Assembly (NCBI GenBank): GCA_031418215.1
Contig: JANOXC010000018.1
Span: 1-30,143, forward strand
Length of the DNA: 30,143 nucleotides
From: JANOXC01 sp031418215
GTDB lineage: Bacteria; Bacteroidota; Bacteroidia; AKYH767-A; OLB10
Reading direction: 5' to 3'
The position numbers and the translations under genes were made by a program. Below the pieces are notes generated by a model. It saw only the letters and a list, made by a program, of their open reading frames with translations, searched no databases and was not told the origin of the DNA. Numbering within the stretch: the stretch's first letter is position 1; each line of letters opens with the position of its first letter. Shown piece by piece: positions 8,463-16,775 of this stretch.

Positions 8463-9197
8463 TTAATTATTTGCAAGAATCTCCATCATCTTATTCCTTG
8501 TTAAATTCATTAAAAAGCCGATGTCATTTTCATTTAACCCGGTAGTTTCAACAGGTTCGGACCATACTGCTTTCAATATTCCCGGCGACATTTGAAACAT
8601 ACTTTTAGGTGATAAATGCCGGTGTGTGTTAATAATGGTGAGTATCGCTAAAGGCTTTTGCGCAGCGATGGCTAATCGAAATGCTCCCTCCTTAAATTCC
8701 ATCAGCGGCTGCTCCGTTTTATTTCTGGTACCTTCAGGAGCGAGAAAAACAGAAATATTTTCGTCTAAGGTAGCCTTCATTTTTTCAATGCTTTTTCCGC
8801 GGTCAGCCTTATCAGAACGGTTGACACTTATATATAAATTATTAATGATATAACCCAACAAAGGGATCTTGGTTAATTCTGCTTTGGCAAGGAAACGAAA
8901 GGTATTGCTGCAGGATAATGCATATAAAGGAATGTCGAGCATAGATAAATGATTGGCAACAAAGACATAGGTCTTGTCCGGATCAATCAACTGTTTGCTT
9001 TTTATTTCAACTCGCATTAAAAAGAAAAAAAACAAGAATGAAGCCCATGTCCTTGATAATTTATGCGCAGCATGGGGTGCTCTTGGTTTAGGCCAGGTGT
9101 TAAAAATTATAAAGTAAAGCGGTATAACAATTATAAAAGAAAGTAGAAATGGAATAAAACAATAAAGCGTATATATATATCGCAAGACCTTTACCAT
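8463..9197 (-). CDS. plsC: 1-acyl-sn-glycerol-3-phosphate acyltransferase (PlsC family)
   Basis: 244 residues. An N-terminal hydrophobic region (about 8-32) and a second one (about 51-61) seat it on the inner membrane. The acyltransferase motifs are NHLSMLD (H83 and D88, the catalytic His-x4-Asp) and APEGTRN (E155-R158, glycerol-phosphate binding). It adds the second acyl chain to form phosphatidic acid. It is a single gene with about 185 bp before the DUF5606 gene. The -7 box at 9202-9209 ends only 4 bases before the ATG; the start at 9197 gives the full membrane segment, so the leader is probably absent or the true start differs slightly. Confidence 0.93.
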   Translation of the reverse strand: MVKVLRYIYTLYCFIPFLLSFIIVIPLYFIIFNTWPKPRAPHAAHKLSRTWASFLFFFFLMRVEIKSKQLIDPDKTYVFVANHLSMLDIPLYALSCSNTFRFLAKAELTKIPLLGYIINNLYISVNRSDKADRGKSIEKMKATLDENISVFLAPEGTRNKTEQPLMEFKEGAFRLAIAAQKPLAILTIINTHRHLSPKSMFQMSPGILKAVWSEPVETTGLNENDIGFLMNLTRNKMMEILANN

Positions 9198-9201
9198 GTC
9201 A

Positions 9202-9209
9202 CAAAAGTA
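9202..9209 (-). promoter_or_regulatory. Candidate -7 box (TACTTTTG) for plsC
   Basis: A perfect TAnnTTTG on the minus strand, 4 bases before the ATG, implying a leaderless mRNA. Confidence 0.45.
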
Positions 9210-9269
9210 TTATTCCAAGTCATACCATAGATAGGTAAAAGCTTAGTTAATTGCGAAAACAGATAACCG

Positions 9270-9608
9270 CTATTCTTTATGACCGTCCTTTTTGCAACAA
9301 GGGTCTAGCCTTTTATATCCTTTTGGGTCGGCGGAAATTGAGTCAGCATCATAGCCAGCCTTTGAAATTGCCAGTCTGATCTTATCCGGATTCGTTTTCT
9401 CGCTTTTATAGATTACTGTTACTTCCTTTGTATCAACATCAAGATTTGACGATTTAACGCCTTTGGTATAATTTAAGGCTGTTTCAATGTTCTTTTTACA
9501 ATCTCCACAAACAGCAGAAGTTTTTATTTTAATAGTTTGATCCTGTGCAGTGGCATTCAATGCGAAAAGGAAAAGAAAGAATATAATAGATATTGTGTTT
9601 TGCTTCAT
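9270..9608 (-). CDS. Exported heavy-metal-associated (HMA) domain protein
   Basis: 112 residues. A signal peptide (about 1-22, ending NATAQ) precedes an HMA ferredoxin-like domain (about 25-90) whose metal loop is AVCGDCKK (C34 and C37). A second cysteine pair lies in the tail (DPCCKKDGHKE, C104-C105, with a His), which could add metal ligands. The domain is of the MerP/CopZ type but secreted, so it would carry a soft metal such as Cu+ or Hg2+ in the periplasm; which metal is not readable. It is the last gene of an operon behind a TonB receptor and a Cys-rich exported protein, 38 bases after the receptor. Confidence 0.85.
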   Translation of the reverse strand: MKQNTISIIFFLFLFALNATAQDQTIKIKTSAVCGDCKKNIETALNYTKGVKSSNLDVDTKEVTVIYKSEKTNPDKIRLAISKAGYDADSISADPKGYKRLDPCCKKDGHKE

Positions 9609-9646
9609 TTTTTGTTTTTTGTTTTTCTAACGCAAAATTAGTTTAA

Positions 9647-11869
9647 TTATAAAATCTTAAGTCTGATCCCACCATAAATTTTTCGTCCCATGATTGGGCC
9701 CCACACAGAACTGGCATCAAACGTTGAGGAGAATGGCTGGCTAGGATTTACAATTGGGTCTTTTTGCATGAAATCGCTTAGGTTCTCCCCACCAAAATAA
9801 ACCTCCAGGTTTTTGAATATTCGTGTTACTTGCGCATTATATATAAAGTAATCAGGAGAATAACTCAAAGCTGTCTCACCTGTATAAATTATTCCCGGTG
9901 CAGCGGGCAAAGGTTTTTGTCCCTGCCACTGGCATGTTGCATCAAAACGCCATTTGTTTTTTTTCGTTTCGTAAGCAACATTGAACAATGCTTTTGACTT
10001 TGGGAATAGCGGACGGGGAGCTCCGGGTTGAAATATATAATCCGTTTTAACCACATCTTGTTTAAATGCAACTTTAATATCTAATCTTTCAATTGGTTCA
10101 TAGGTTACTGTAGCTTGTGCACTTTGTGCAAAGGAATTACCGTGTAGGTTGTAATATAAAATAAGATTACGCACTGAATATTGATCCGTAATAAACTGGT
10201 TGACAAACCATGTATAATAATAATCACCTGAGAAAGTTGCTTCTTTGTCAAGGAAATGAAAACGGGCTGTTAGGTTTACACCTCCATTCCAGGCTTCTTC
10301 AGGCAACGGCTTTTCCAATTGTATAAGCGTTTTGTTATTTGCCATTACACCTATATTATCAGCATAGATATTGGGAGTGCGGAAGCCACTTCCACCGGAA
10401 ATCCTGGCTATTACATCAGGTGTGAAATTATATTTAATATTTCCTCTTGGAGAAAAGAACCAGCCGAATTCATTGTGGTGATCAACCCTTCCGGCTGCTA
10501 TGATGCCCCATCTTTTTCCATTATCGAAAGTGTATTCTGCATATGTTCCGGGAACAGTTTCAATCCTTTTAGAATCACTCTTCAGATAAGTCTCCGCATA
10601 ATGATCAATTTTAAGATCAGCGCCAACTTTTAATTTATGAATAGTAGATTGTATAATAGTGATGTAGGCATAATTTGCATAAAACGACTTTTGTGTTGCA
10701 TCATAATTCTTCAATCCAAAATAAGATAGTTGCTGATGATAGGTTCCCTGGAGCTGCAACCCCATGCTTTTGTAAGACTTCTCCGGGTAAACCAATCCGG
10801 TTTTTGTATAAACCTCAACACGTCTGGTGCTAACTCCAACACCGTAGGCATTGGTTGTTCCTTTATCAGTTTCTTCGTTAAATGATAACTGTCCGCCAAT
10901 CCTGTCTTCCGCAATAACCCTTACCCCTGCTTGACCTTCCAATTTATTTCCGCTGTGATAACGAAACCTATTATATATATTAATTTGTCGGGTAAGCGGC
11001 ATATCGAGGAATCCATCATTATTTTCATCAAACTTTTTATCATTGATATTTCCGTGCAACAGGAGCATATAATTCCATTTGGAATTTATTTTTATTTTAT
11101 TGATGGTATTTAGCTCAATGCGTCCCTGATTATCGCCAAAAACATTGATAAACATTTTCTCATCCATGTTTTCCGGTTTTTTATATTCCACATTGATTTG
11201 ACCGGTAATGGCCTCATGACCATTCGCCACTGAACCGGCACCCTTACTAATTTGTATAGATTCCATCCATGGACCCGGAATGTAATTCAATCCGAAAACA
11301 CTTCCCAACCCATGCAATGAAGGAATGGCTTCGGTGAGTATCTGTGTATACACTCCTGAAAGCCCCAGCATTTGAATTTCTTTTGCTCCGGTCACCGCGT
11401 CGGTATAATTTACTTCAACAGTGGGATTGGTTTCAAAGCTTTCAGAAAGATTGCAACAGGCGGCTTTCAATAACTCCTTCTGCGTAATTAATTCGGTATT
11501 TCTAGGTTGAATGGTGGACAACATGGTAGCATCCCTTTTGCCTTTTATTTCCACGGTACTTACCTGAACACTATTTTTCAGCCTGAATACGACCGTTTTT
11601 TTTGCATCCATTACCATAATCGTATCATTTTCGTAACCAACATAGGTGGCAATCAAAAACATGCTTTTATTTACATTAAAGCTTATACTAAATTGACCGA
11701 CACTGTCAGTAACGGATTCAGCCGATGAATCATCCCAATGGAGGTAAGCACCAACAAGCGGGATCTCCGCACCTTTTATGTTTTCCAAGACTTTTCCATG
11801 CAGTATTTCCTGTGCATGAAGGCTGTTGCTATATATAAATGGCAACAACATAATTAATTTGAATTTCAT
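9647..11869 (-). CDS. TonB-dependent outer-membrane receptor, metal-operon type
   Basis: 740 residues. A signal peptide (about 1-19) is followed by a CarboxypepD_reg-like domain (about 22-100), a plug domain (about 115-235, including QMLGLSGVYTQILTEAI) and a 22-strand barrel to the C-terminus. The start of the plug contains KAACCNLSESFETNP with a Cys pair (C138-C139), which I recall as typical of a Bacteroidota subgroup encoded beside HMA-domain proteins. It would import a metal or metal complex across the outer membrane using TonB energy. No SusD partner is present, so it is not a glycan-uptake pair. Neighbours on both sides are Cys-rich exported proteins, which supports a copper or similar metal substrate by inference. 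Confidence 0.92.
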   Translation of the reverse strand: MKFKLIMLLPFIYSNSLHAQEILHGKVLENIKGAEIPLVGAYLHWDDSSAESVTDSVGQFSISFNVNKSMFLIATYVGYENDTIMVMDAKKTVVFRLKNSVQVSTVEIKGKRDATMLSTIQPRNTELITQKELLKAACCNLSESFETNPTVEVNYTDAVTGAKEIQMLGLSGVYTQILTEAIPSLHGLGSVFGLNYIPGPWMESIQISKGAGSVANGHEAITGQINVEYKKPENMDEKMFINVFGDNQGRIELNTINKIKINSKWNYMLLLHGNINDKKFDENNDGFLDMPLTRQINIYNRFRYHSGNKLEGQAGVRVIAEDRIGGQLSFNEETDKGTTNAYGVGVSTRRVEVYTKTGLVYPEKSYKSMGLQLQGTYHQQLSYFGLKNYDATQKSFYANYAYITIIQSTIHKLKVGADLKIDHYAETYLKSDSKRIETVPGTYAEYTFDNGKRWGIIAAGRVDHHNEFGWFFSPRGNIKYNFTPDVIARISGGSGFRTPNIYADNIGVMANNKTLIQLEKPLPEEAWNGGVNLTARFHFLDKEATFSGDYYYTWFVNQFITDQYSVRNLILYYNLHGNSFAQSAQATVTYEPIERLDIKVAFKQDVVKTDYIFQPGAPRPLFPKSKALFNVAYETKKNKWRFDATCQWQGQKPLPAAPGIIYTGETALSYSPDYFIYNAQVTRIFKNLEVYFGGENLSDFMQKDPIVNPSQPFSSTFDASSVWGPIMGRKIYGGIRLKIL

Positions 11870-11939
11870 GATGATTCAGATTTGTAGGATATTAAAAAGT
11901 AAACGGCCATCATTTTCTATGACCATTAAAAAAAATCTA

Positions 11940-12344
11940 CTAAATCTGAAATGTACTAATCTTTGTCAGCAAGTCTTGTATTCCCGGTGGACCGGGCTTA
12001 TCAGCAAATTGTTTTACGCTACTAATAGTAATATAATGGCTGTTAAAAAAGTTGTTGTACAACCGAAACTCCTTTGCCTCAATTTTCAGGAAAGTAAAAT
12101 GCTTTTCAGGTTGGCGAATTGAAAAGGGGTTGATAAGGTATTGGGTTGAATTAATGCAACAAGTAGTATTATCTGCAAATCCATCACCATTTCCTTTAGC
12201 ATCATTCGTACAACAACAATCTGATTTCTCAATACATCCCGACTGTTCCATAGCACAGTAATGGGCGATAAAAACATGACCGGTAGCCGATAAAAAAACG
12301 ACCATTGCCAGTAAAAAAGAAAGAATTCTTATTTTATTGCTCAT
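11940..12344 (-). CDS. HYC_CC_PP-family small exported Cys-rich protein
   Basis: 134 residues. A hydrophobic N-terminus (about 6-26) acts as a signal or anchor. The three motifs of this Bacteroidota family are present in order: HYC (28-30), cysteine clusters (CCC at 43-45, CC at 62-63) and PP (119-120, in PGPPGIQ). Seven or more cysteines in 40 residues suggest metal binding or disulfide formation after export. It is the first gene of the operon, 70 bases ahead of the TonB receptor. Its function is not established; metal sensing or delivery to the receptor is inference from context. Confidence 0.8.
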   Translation of the reverse strand: MSNKIRILSFLLAMVVFLSATGHVFIAHYCAMEQSGCIEKSDCCCTNDAKGNGDGFADNTTCCINSTQYLINPFSIRQPEKHFTFLKIEAKEFRLYNNFFNSHYITISSVKQFADKPGPPGIQDLLTKISTFQI

Positions 12345-12356
12345 TTAATGAAGCCA

Positions 12357-12364
12357 CAAATTTA
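12357..12364 (-). promoter_or_regulatory. Candidate -7 box (TAAATTTG) for the HYC-receptor-HMA operon
   Basis: A perfect minus-strand TAnnTTTG 12 bases before the ATG. A direct repeat of CATGC (about 12384-12400) lies about 20 bases upstream and could be a regulator site. Confidence 0.5.
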
Positions 12365-12424
12365 CGCATTAAAAAAAGTCTTTGCATGAATTTAGCATGT
12401 TAAAGCACCTTTTCGCTATAAAAG

Positions 12425-13774
12425 TCAGGGTAAAGTATTGCCTCTATAAGAATTAGCATCTACCAGTGGCAGGGTACTCAAATATTTACTGTTAATTGAT
12501 TTGATAAAGGTATTCGCAATAAAGGCATTTCCACGCGCATTAGGGTAGAGCCCATCCAATGAAAATATACTGTTTTTGAGGTATTGATTAGTGTAATGAA
12601 CACCATTATTCATTTGAGCCTGTTTAAATGAATTAAAAAAACTTTGCATGTCAACTAAGGCTAAATCATTGACAGCGGCTACAGACGCAATGAAATTATT
12701 GTATAAAGCAGTATATGTTCGTATGTTATTTACCTCGGCGGAGTCAAGGATGTAATTAGCGGGAATAGGGTGTTGAGGCGTACCTAAACTATCACATGTT
12801 AGTGAATCTTGTGGAACCGATAATAATACAAATTCACCGGGTCCCAATTGTCTATAATAGTTACTGCTATTGGGAGGATAAACAACATAAGCATTTGCTC
12901 CTTCATGAAATGTAATAATATTAGAAGTCGCATTCAAATGATCTGCTTCTGCCTTTGTCAATTGCAATCCATTGTACGGTATGGCTGTAAAAAAAGGAAA
13001 ACAATCAATATTGGGGATATTAGCTAAAGCGCCTTTGGAAGCGTTGCCGGCCAGCAAACTGCTTATTATTCCATTGTAGGCCGATTGAAAAGTTGAAACG
13101 GGCGTAATGTCATTCATCCCTATACTATCAATGTCACCTATTCCACCACTTCTTGCATATTGCCACACATCTTCATTACCCACCCATAAAACAAAAAAAG
13201 TGGGGTTGACCAATGCAGCATCACTCAGGATAGTAGAGCTTTGCACATTATCGGAAGCAAACCGATGATAAAACGGGTTTCCCGGAGGATAAAGGTTTCT
13301 TCCAAACGTGTTTTGAGATAAATTAAAGGACTTTGCACCCGGTACTCCTAAATTATTGTAAGGACAAGTTGCACAGCCAATCCAATTTTCATTTGAAGGA
13401 TCCCCTGCTGAACGAAAAGGTATTAATACTTCATTACCATGGCAATCATTTGATATATTTAATGTTAATTTGGAAATGATGTTATACCCCGCATCATAAG
13501 CTAATCCCGGGCCGGGATTCACCAATGGTTGCTTAAAATCTCCGCCGCCAACTAAAGCAAAACGGGAAGCAAGTATTGCAGGGAAGGAATTTTTTTGAAT
13601 ATCATAAGTCAAAGCACCATCGCCAAAACCGGCGGTAAAATATCCACCCAGTGCAACAAAATGTGTGAAGTCTGCATTGCCCGCTGAAATGGCTGGCTCA
13701 TCAAATGAGTTCTTGCAGCCTGAAAGACTTAACAAGCCAATAAACAAAAACAATATTCCCCTTTTAGAATGCAT
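12425..13774 (-). CDS. SGNH-fold lipoprotein, probably catalytically dead
   Basis: 449 residues. The lipobox is SLSGC (C20). The sequence follows the Bacteroidota SGNH/GDSL lipoprotein family: ADFTHFVALG, DGALTYDIQKNSFPAIL, VLWVGNEDVW (N200) and a final SLDGLYPNARGNAFIA block. In active members the first block is GNSLTAG; here it is GGYFTAG, so Tyr45 replaces the nucleophilic Ser. The last block normally has DGxHP; here it is DGLYP, so Tyr410 replaces the catalytic His (D407 remains). I confirmed the Tyr45 codon from the DNA. It overlaps the upstream FadL-type gene by 11 bp, so the two are probably made together. It may bind lipid or ester ligands for the channel rather than hydrolyse them. 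Confidence 0.85.
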   Translation of the reverse strand: MHSKRGILFLFIGLLSLSGCKNSFDEPAISAGNADFTHFVALGGYFTAGFGDGALTYDIQKNSFPAILASRFALVGGGDFKQPLVNPGPGLAYDAGYNIISKLTLNISNDCHGNEVLIPFRSAGDPSNENWIGCATCPYNNLGVPGAKSFNLSQNTFGRNLYPPGNPFYHRFASDNVQSSTILSDAALVNPTFFVLWVGNEDVWQYARSGGIGDIDSIGMNDITPVSTFQSAYNGIISSLLAGNASKGALANIPNIDCFPFFTAIPYNGLQLTKAEADHLNATSNIITFHEGANAYVVYPPNSSNYYRQLGPGEFVLLSVPQDSLTCDSLGTPQHPIPANYILDSAEVNNIRTYTALYNNFIASVAAVNDLALVDMQSFFNSFKQAQMNNGVHYTNQYLKNSIFSLDGLYPNARGNAFIANTFIKSINSKYLSTLPLVDANSYRGNTLP

Positions 13775-14984
13775 AAGATATACCTAATCCTAATATATAT
13801 AGTGTAGTTTTATATTCACCGTTAAAATTATAACTCACATTATTGCTCTCTAACCTGGACTTATAATTCTGTATCATAATCCCTCCATCAACGGTTAATC
13901 CCTGTTTCCATAAATAGGATACGCCGCCACTGTAAATAAACTTATTTGCATCGGGTGAAGCAGGACTTCCATATCCATCTTTTACAGGAGAATTTTCAAC
14001 TACAAGTCCTGCCCTGAACACCATACGTTCATTGTATTGATATTGACCACCAAGATTAAAAGACAAGCAGTCATCATAGTTTCCACCTTCTGCAAAAGTC
14101 AACTCCTTATTATCAACAAAATCAAAGCTCACAGCATCAACCTTTGACCACTGAGCTAAAGAAAAATTAAAAGTTGCCGTAAACTTAGTGTTTAAATTAT
14201 ATGCGATGCCGGTCTCAATCATTGCAGGCAAAGTAACTGCTGAACGATAATCCGCTGTTGATGGGGTACCTTCTAAAATAACAGCCCCTTGAGGAATATC
14301 TGAATAAGTAACGGTACCATTGTTCAATTTTATCTTTTGCATGGAGCGGTAATTCAGTCCAATGCTGATATTATTATATATATAGTGCAATCCCGCATTA
14401 AATCCAAATCCTGTACCACTGCTTTTATATTCTGCCTCTCCAAATTCAACAGTGCTGCTGGCTACATCAACAGCATGGCGACGTTTTGTATGAGCCCACG
14501 CCAGAATCGGTCCTGCACCAATTGAAAGGTGTTCATTAATTTCGTAAGCAAGGGCCGGCTGAATATTTAAGGTCTGCATGCGTTCTTCCTGAACAATATA
14601 CCGCCCTGCCCAATCGTCTTCCCATTTTGTATTAACAGTATATGGGGTAAAAACTGCAAACCCGGTAGTAAACTTATTCTTCAGCTTGTAAACACCATAA
14701 AAATGAAAAGGAAAAGAAGGGGTTACATTTCGGTCTGAATTTCCATCAAAAGGATCGAGATAGGAAGTATAAGGTAAAACGGCACTAAATCCGGCCGCAA
14801 AGGTGTTTTGTTTCAAATGAGCAATGGCCCCGACATTATAAAAAACAGTTGAAGCATCGTTGGCCGTTGCCGTTGCAAAGCCACCCATTCCCAAAGCCTT
14901 AATGCCCTGCGAATTCATGTGAAATCCGTCAGCAACCAGAACCGTTGGCACAAAAAGGATCAAGGCAAGAATTCTTCTCTTCAT
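13764..14984 (-). CDS. FadL/TodX-family outer-membrane hydrophobic-compound channel
   Basis: 406 residues. A short signal peptide (about 1-18, ending VLVA) precedes the FadL hatch sequence GFHMNSQGIKALGMGGFATATANDAST, and a barrel runs to the C-terminal GLGISYAF with the terminal Phe typical of OMPs. The FadL NPA element is altered to NVG (FYNVGAIAHL). FadL proteins let fatty acids or aromatic hydrophobics diffuse sideways through the outer membrane. The overlapping downstream gene encodes an SGNH-fold lipoprotein, a pairing that recurs in Bacteroidota. A -7 box lies 28 bases before the ATG. Confidence 0.9.
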   Translation of the reverse strand: MKRRILALILFVPTVLVADGFHMNSQGIKALGMGGFATATANDASTVFYNVGAIAHLKQNTFAAGFSAVLPYTSYLDPFDGNSDRNVTPSFPFHFYGVYKLKNKFTTGFAVFTPYTVNTKWEDDWAGRYIVQEERMQTLNIQPALAYEINEHLSIGAGPILAWAHTKRRHAVDVASSTVEFGEAEYKSSGTGFGFNAGLHYIYNNISIGLNYRSMQKIKLNNGTVTYSDIPQGAVILEGTPSTADYRSAVTLPAMIETGIAYNLNTKFTATFNFSLAQWSKVDAVSFDFVDNKELTFAEGGNYDDCLSFNLGGQYQYNERMVFRAGLVVENSPVKDGYGSPASPDANKFIYSGGVSYLWKQGLTVDGGIMIQNYKSRLESNNVSYNFNGEYKTTLYILGLGISYAF

Positions 14985-15012
14985 GCTAAATTTACATCAC
15001 TGTTGACTTTAA

Positions 15013-15020
15013 CAAAGTTA
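15013..15020 (-). promoter_or_regulatory. Candidate -7 box (TAACTTTG) for the FadL-SGNH operon
   Basis: A perfect minus-strand TAnnTTTG, 28 bases before the FadL-type ATG. No -33 TTG is obvious. Confidence 0.45.
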
Positions 15021-15125
15021 GTCAGGTTGAATTAATCATGCCCTCCCCTATTTATTACTTATTAACAGGAAATTGCAGGATTGACGCTCAGTTTAACACC
15101 TGCATATCAGCGTGTTTAGCTGAAT

Positions 15126-15164
15126 CGGGTTAGTGTACGTTAATTAATCAGCTTTATTAACCCG
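15126..15164. repeat. Inverted repeat upstream of hflX
   Basis: CGGGTTA (15126-15132) and TAACCCG (15158-15164) are perfectly complementary, and the match extends outward imperfectly as GAAT...ATTC. It lies in the 217-bp divergent gap between the FadL gene and hflX, just before a near-consensus box TATTTTGG (15172-15179), so it may be an operator. The rest of the gap shows nothing else. Confidence 0.4.
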
Positions 15165-15201
15165 CATTCTTTATTTTGGCATTTTAATTTAAAAAGCATT
15201 T

Positions 15202-16362
15202 GTGGCAACGGAAAAATCAATATTTTTTATTCAGGAAAAGGCGGTACTTATTGGGGTTATTTCTCAAAATCAATCCATTGAAACGGCAAATGAGTATTTG
15301 GATGAGCTGGCTTTCCTGGCGCAAACAGCAGGCGCAATCACCATCAACCGATTTCAGCAGAAATTATCACATCCGGATCCTAAAACTTTTGTTGGTAAAG
15401 GAAAACTGGAGGAAATTACCCAATACATTAAAACACATCAAATCAATTTAGCCGTTTTTGATGATGAACTATCACCCTCACAAATCCGGAATATTGAAAA
15501 CATTGTTGGGTGCCGTGTGCTTGACAGAACGAATCTGATACTCGATATTTTTGCCAAGCGCGCCCGAACAGCGCAATCCAAAGTGCAGGTTGAATTAGCA
15601 CAATACACTTATCTCCTTCCGCGGCTTACCAGAATGTGGACACATCTTGAAAAACAGCGTGGTGGAATTGGCGTGAGGGGCCCCGGAGAAACAGAAATTG
15701 AAACAGACAGGCGAGCCATCAGAAATAAAATTGCTATTCTTAAAGAAAAATTAAAGATCATTGAAAAACAAAATGCTACACAACGAAAACAGCGTTACGG
15801 ATTAGTACGTGTAGCGCTTGTTGGATACACCAATGTTGGCAAGAGTACATTGATGAACTTGTTAAGCAAATCCAACGTGTTCGCGGAAAACAAATTGTTC
15901 GCTACGCTTGATACAACTGTGAGAAAAGTGGTGTTAAATGAAACGCCGTTTTTATTGTCAGATACCGTTGGATTTATCCGCAAGCTGCCACATGATTTGG
16001 TAGAAAGTTTTAAAACAACGCTGGAAGAAGTCAGGGAAGCCGATATCCTGATACATGTAATTGATATTTCTCATGCATCTTTTGAAGAACAGATTGAAGT
16101 GGTTCAGCAAACGTTGGTAGAACTTAAATCGGCCAACAAACCAACCATCATGGTTTTCAATAAAATTGATCTGTTCAAAACTTTGCAGATGAATAAATTT
16201 GATATCAGCAATGAAGATGCAAATCTTACCTTAGAAGAACTGCAACGTTCCTGGATGGCAAAAATGAATTTCCCTTGTGTTTTTATTGCTGCTTCATCTG
16301 GTTTGAATATTGGCGAACTTAAAACCAAACTCATGCAAATGATTAGTGAATTGAAGCATTGA
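15202..16362 (+). CDS. hflX: Ribosome-associated GTPase HflX
   Basis: 386 residues with a GTG start at 15202. The N-terminal HflX domain (about 1-190) includes the glycine-rich GVGK-like segment FVGKGKLEE and the signature GGIGVRGPGETEIETDRR (about 154-171). The GTPase domain has G1 GYTNVGKS (208-215), G2 Thr in LFATLDTT, G3 DTVG (254-257) and G4 NKID (320-323). HflX splits stalled 70S ribosomes, for example after heat or antibiotic stress. No in-frame ATG lies close upstream, and GTG is the only start that keeps the full N-domain. The downstream cytochrome begins 60 bases later with its own promoter box. Confidence 0.96.
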   Translation: MATEKSIFFIQEKAVLIGVISQNQSIETANEYLDELAFLAQTAGAITINRFQQKLSHPDPKTFVGKGKLEEITQYIKTHQINLAVFDDELSPSQIRNIENIVGCRVLDRTNLILDIFAKRARTAQSKVQVELAQYTYLLPRLTRMWTHLEKQRGGIGVRGPGETEIETDRRAIRNKIAILKEKLKIIEKQNATQRKQRYGLVRVALVGYTNVGKSTLMNLLSKSNVFAENKLFATLDTTVRKVVLNETPFLLSDTVGFIRKLPHDLVESFKTTLEEVREADILIHVIDISHASFEEQIEVVQQTLVELKSANKPTIMVFNKIDLFKTLQMNKFDISNEDANLTLEELQRSWMAKMNFPCVFIAASSGLNIGELKTKLMQMISELKH

Positions 16363-16389
16363 AAAAATCGATTATTGCTTCATAAGACT

Positions 16390-16397
16390 TAAATTTG
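16390..16397 (+). promoter_or_regulatory. Candidate -7 box (TAAATTTG) for the cytochrome-dprA pair
   Basis: A perfect TAnnTTTG 25 bases before the cytochrome ATG. Confidence 0.45.
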
Positions 16398-16422
16398 CCC
16401 TCAAAAAATCTTAAAAAAAACC

Positions 16423-16755
16423 ATGCATTATTTGAAATCAAAAAATGGTAATACTTATTTACTTCTAGTTATTTTTTCATGTATCTTTTTCATCGCTTCC
16501 TGTGCAACTAAATTATATATACCATCGGAAGCCAATGTATCTGCTGATGTCTCGCTAACCGATCTTCAAAAAGGCAGGAAAATTTATACTAATAAATGCA
16601 GCAATTGCCATGACCTCCATTTACCACATGAATACAATCATGATGAATGGATTGAAAAGGTTAACAAGATGCAGGCAAGGTCATTTGTTGATGATGAAAG
16701 CAAGAACCTAATTCTGTTATATCTTTGGAATGCGCCTCCTGCTAAAAAGAAGTAG
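16423..16755 (+). CDS. Small one-heme c-type cytochrome lipoprotein
   Basis: 110 residues. A lipoprotein signal ends FFIASC (C27). The heme-binding motif is CSNCH (C59, C62, H63), in GRKIYTNKCSNCHDLHLP; M83 (NKMQAR) is the likely sixth ligand. The domain is very short, about 60 residues after the linker. It would shuttle electrons in the periplasm, lipid-anchored; the partner is unknown. It is separated from dprA by only 20 bases, so the two are probably co-transcribed, though there is no known functional link. Confidence 0.88.
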   Translation: MHYLKSKNGNTYLLLVIFSCIFFIASCATKLYIPSEANVSADVSLTDLQKGRKIYTNKCSNCHDLHLPHEYNHDEWIEKVNKMQARSFVDDESKNLILLYLWNAPPAKKK

Positions 16756-16775
16756 CCTTAACTATTTTTTTATAA

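Noticed and set aside
9889..12277. Several 60-100 codon frames opposite or out of frame within the receptor and HYC genes
   Set aside because: They lie within well-supported genes, show no family pattern and have no promoter or spacing that fits.
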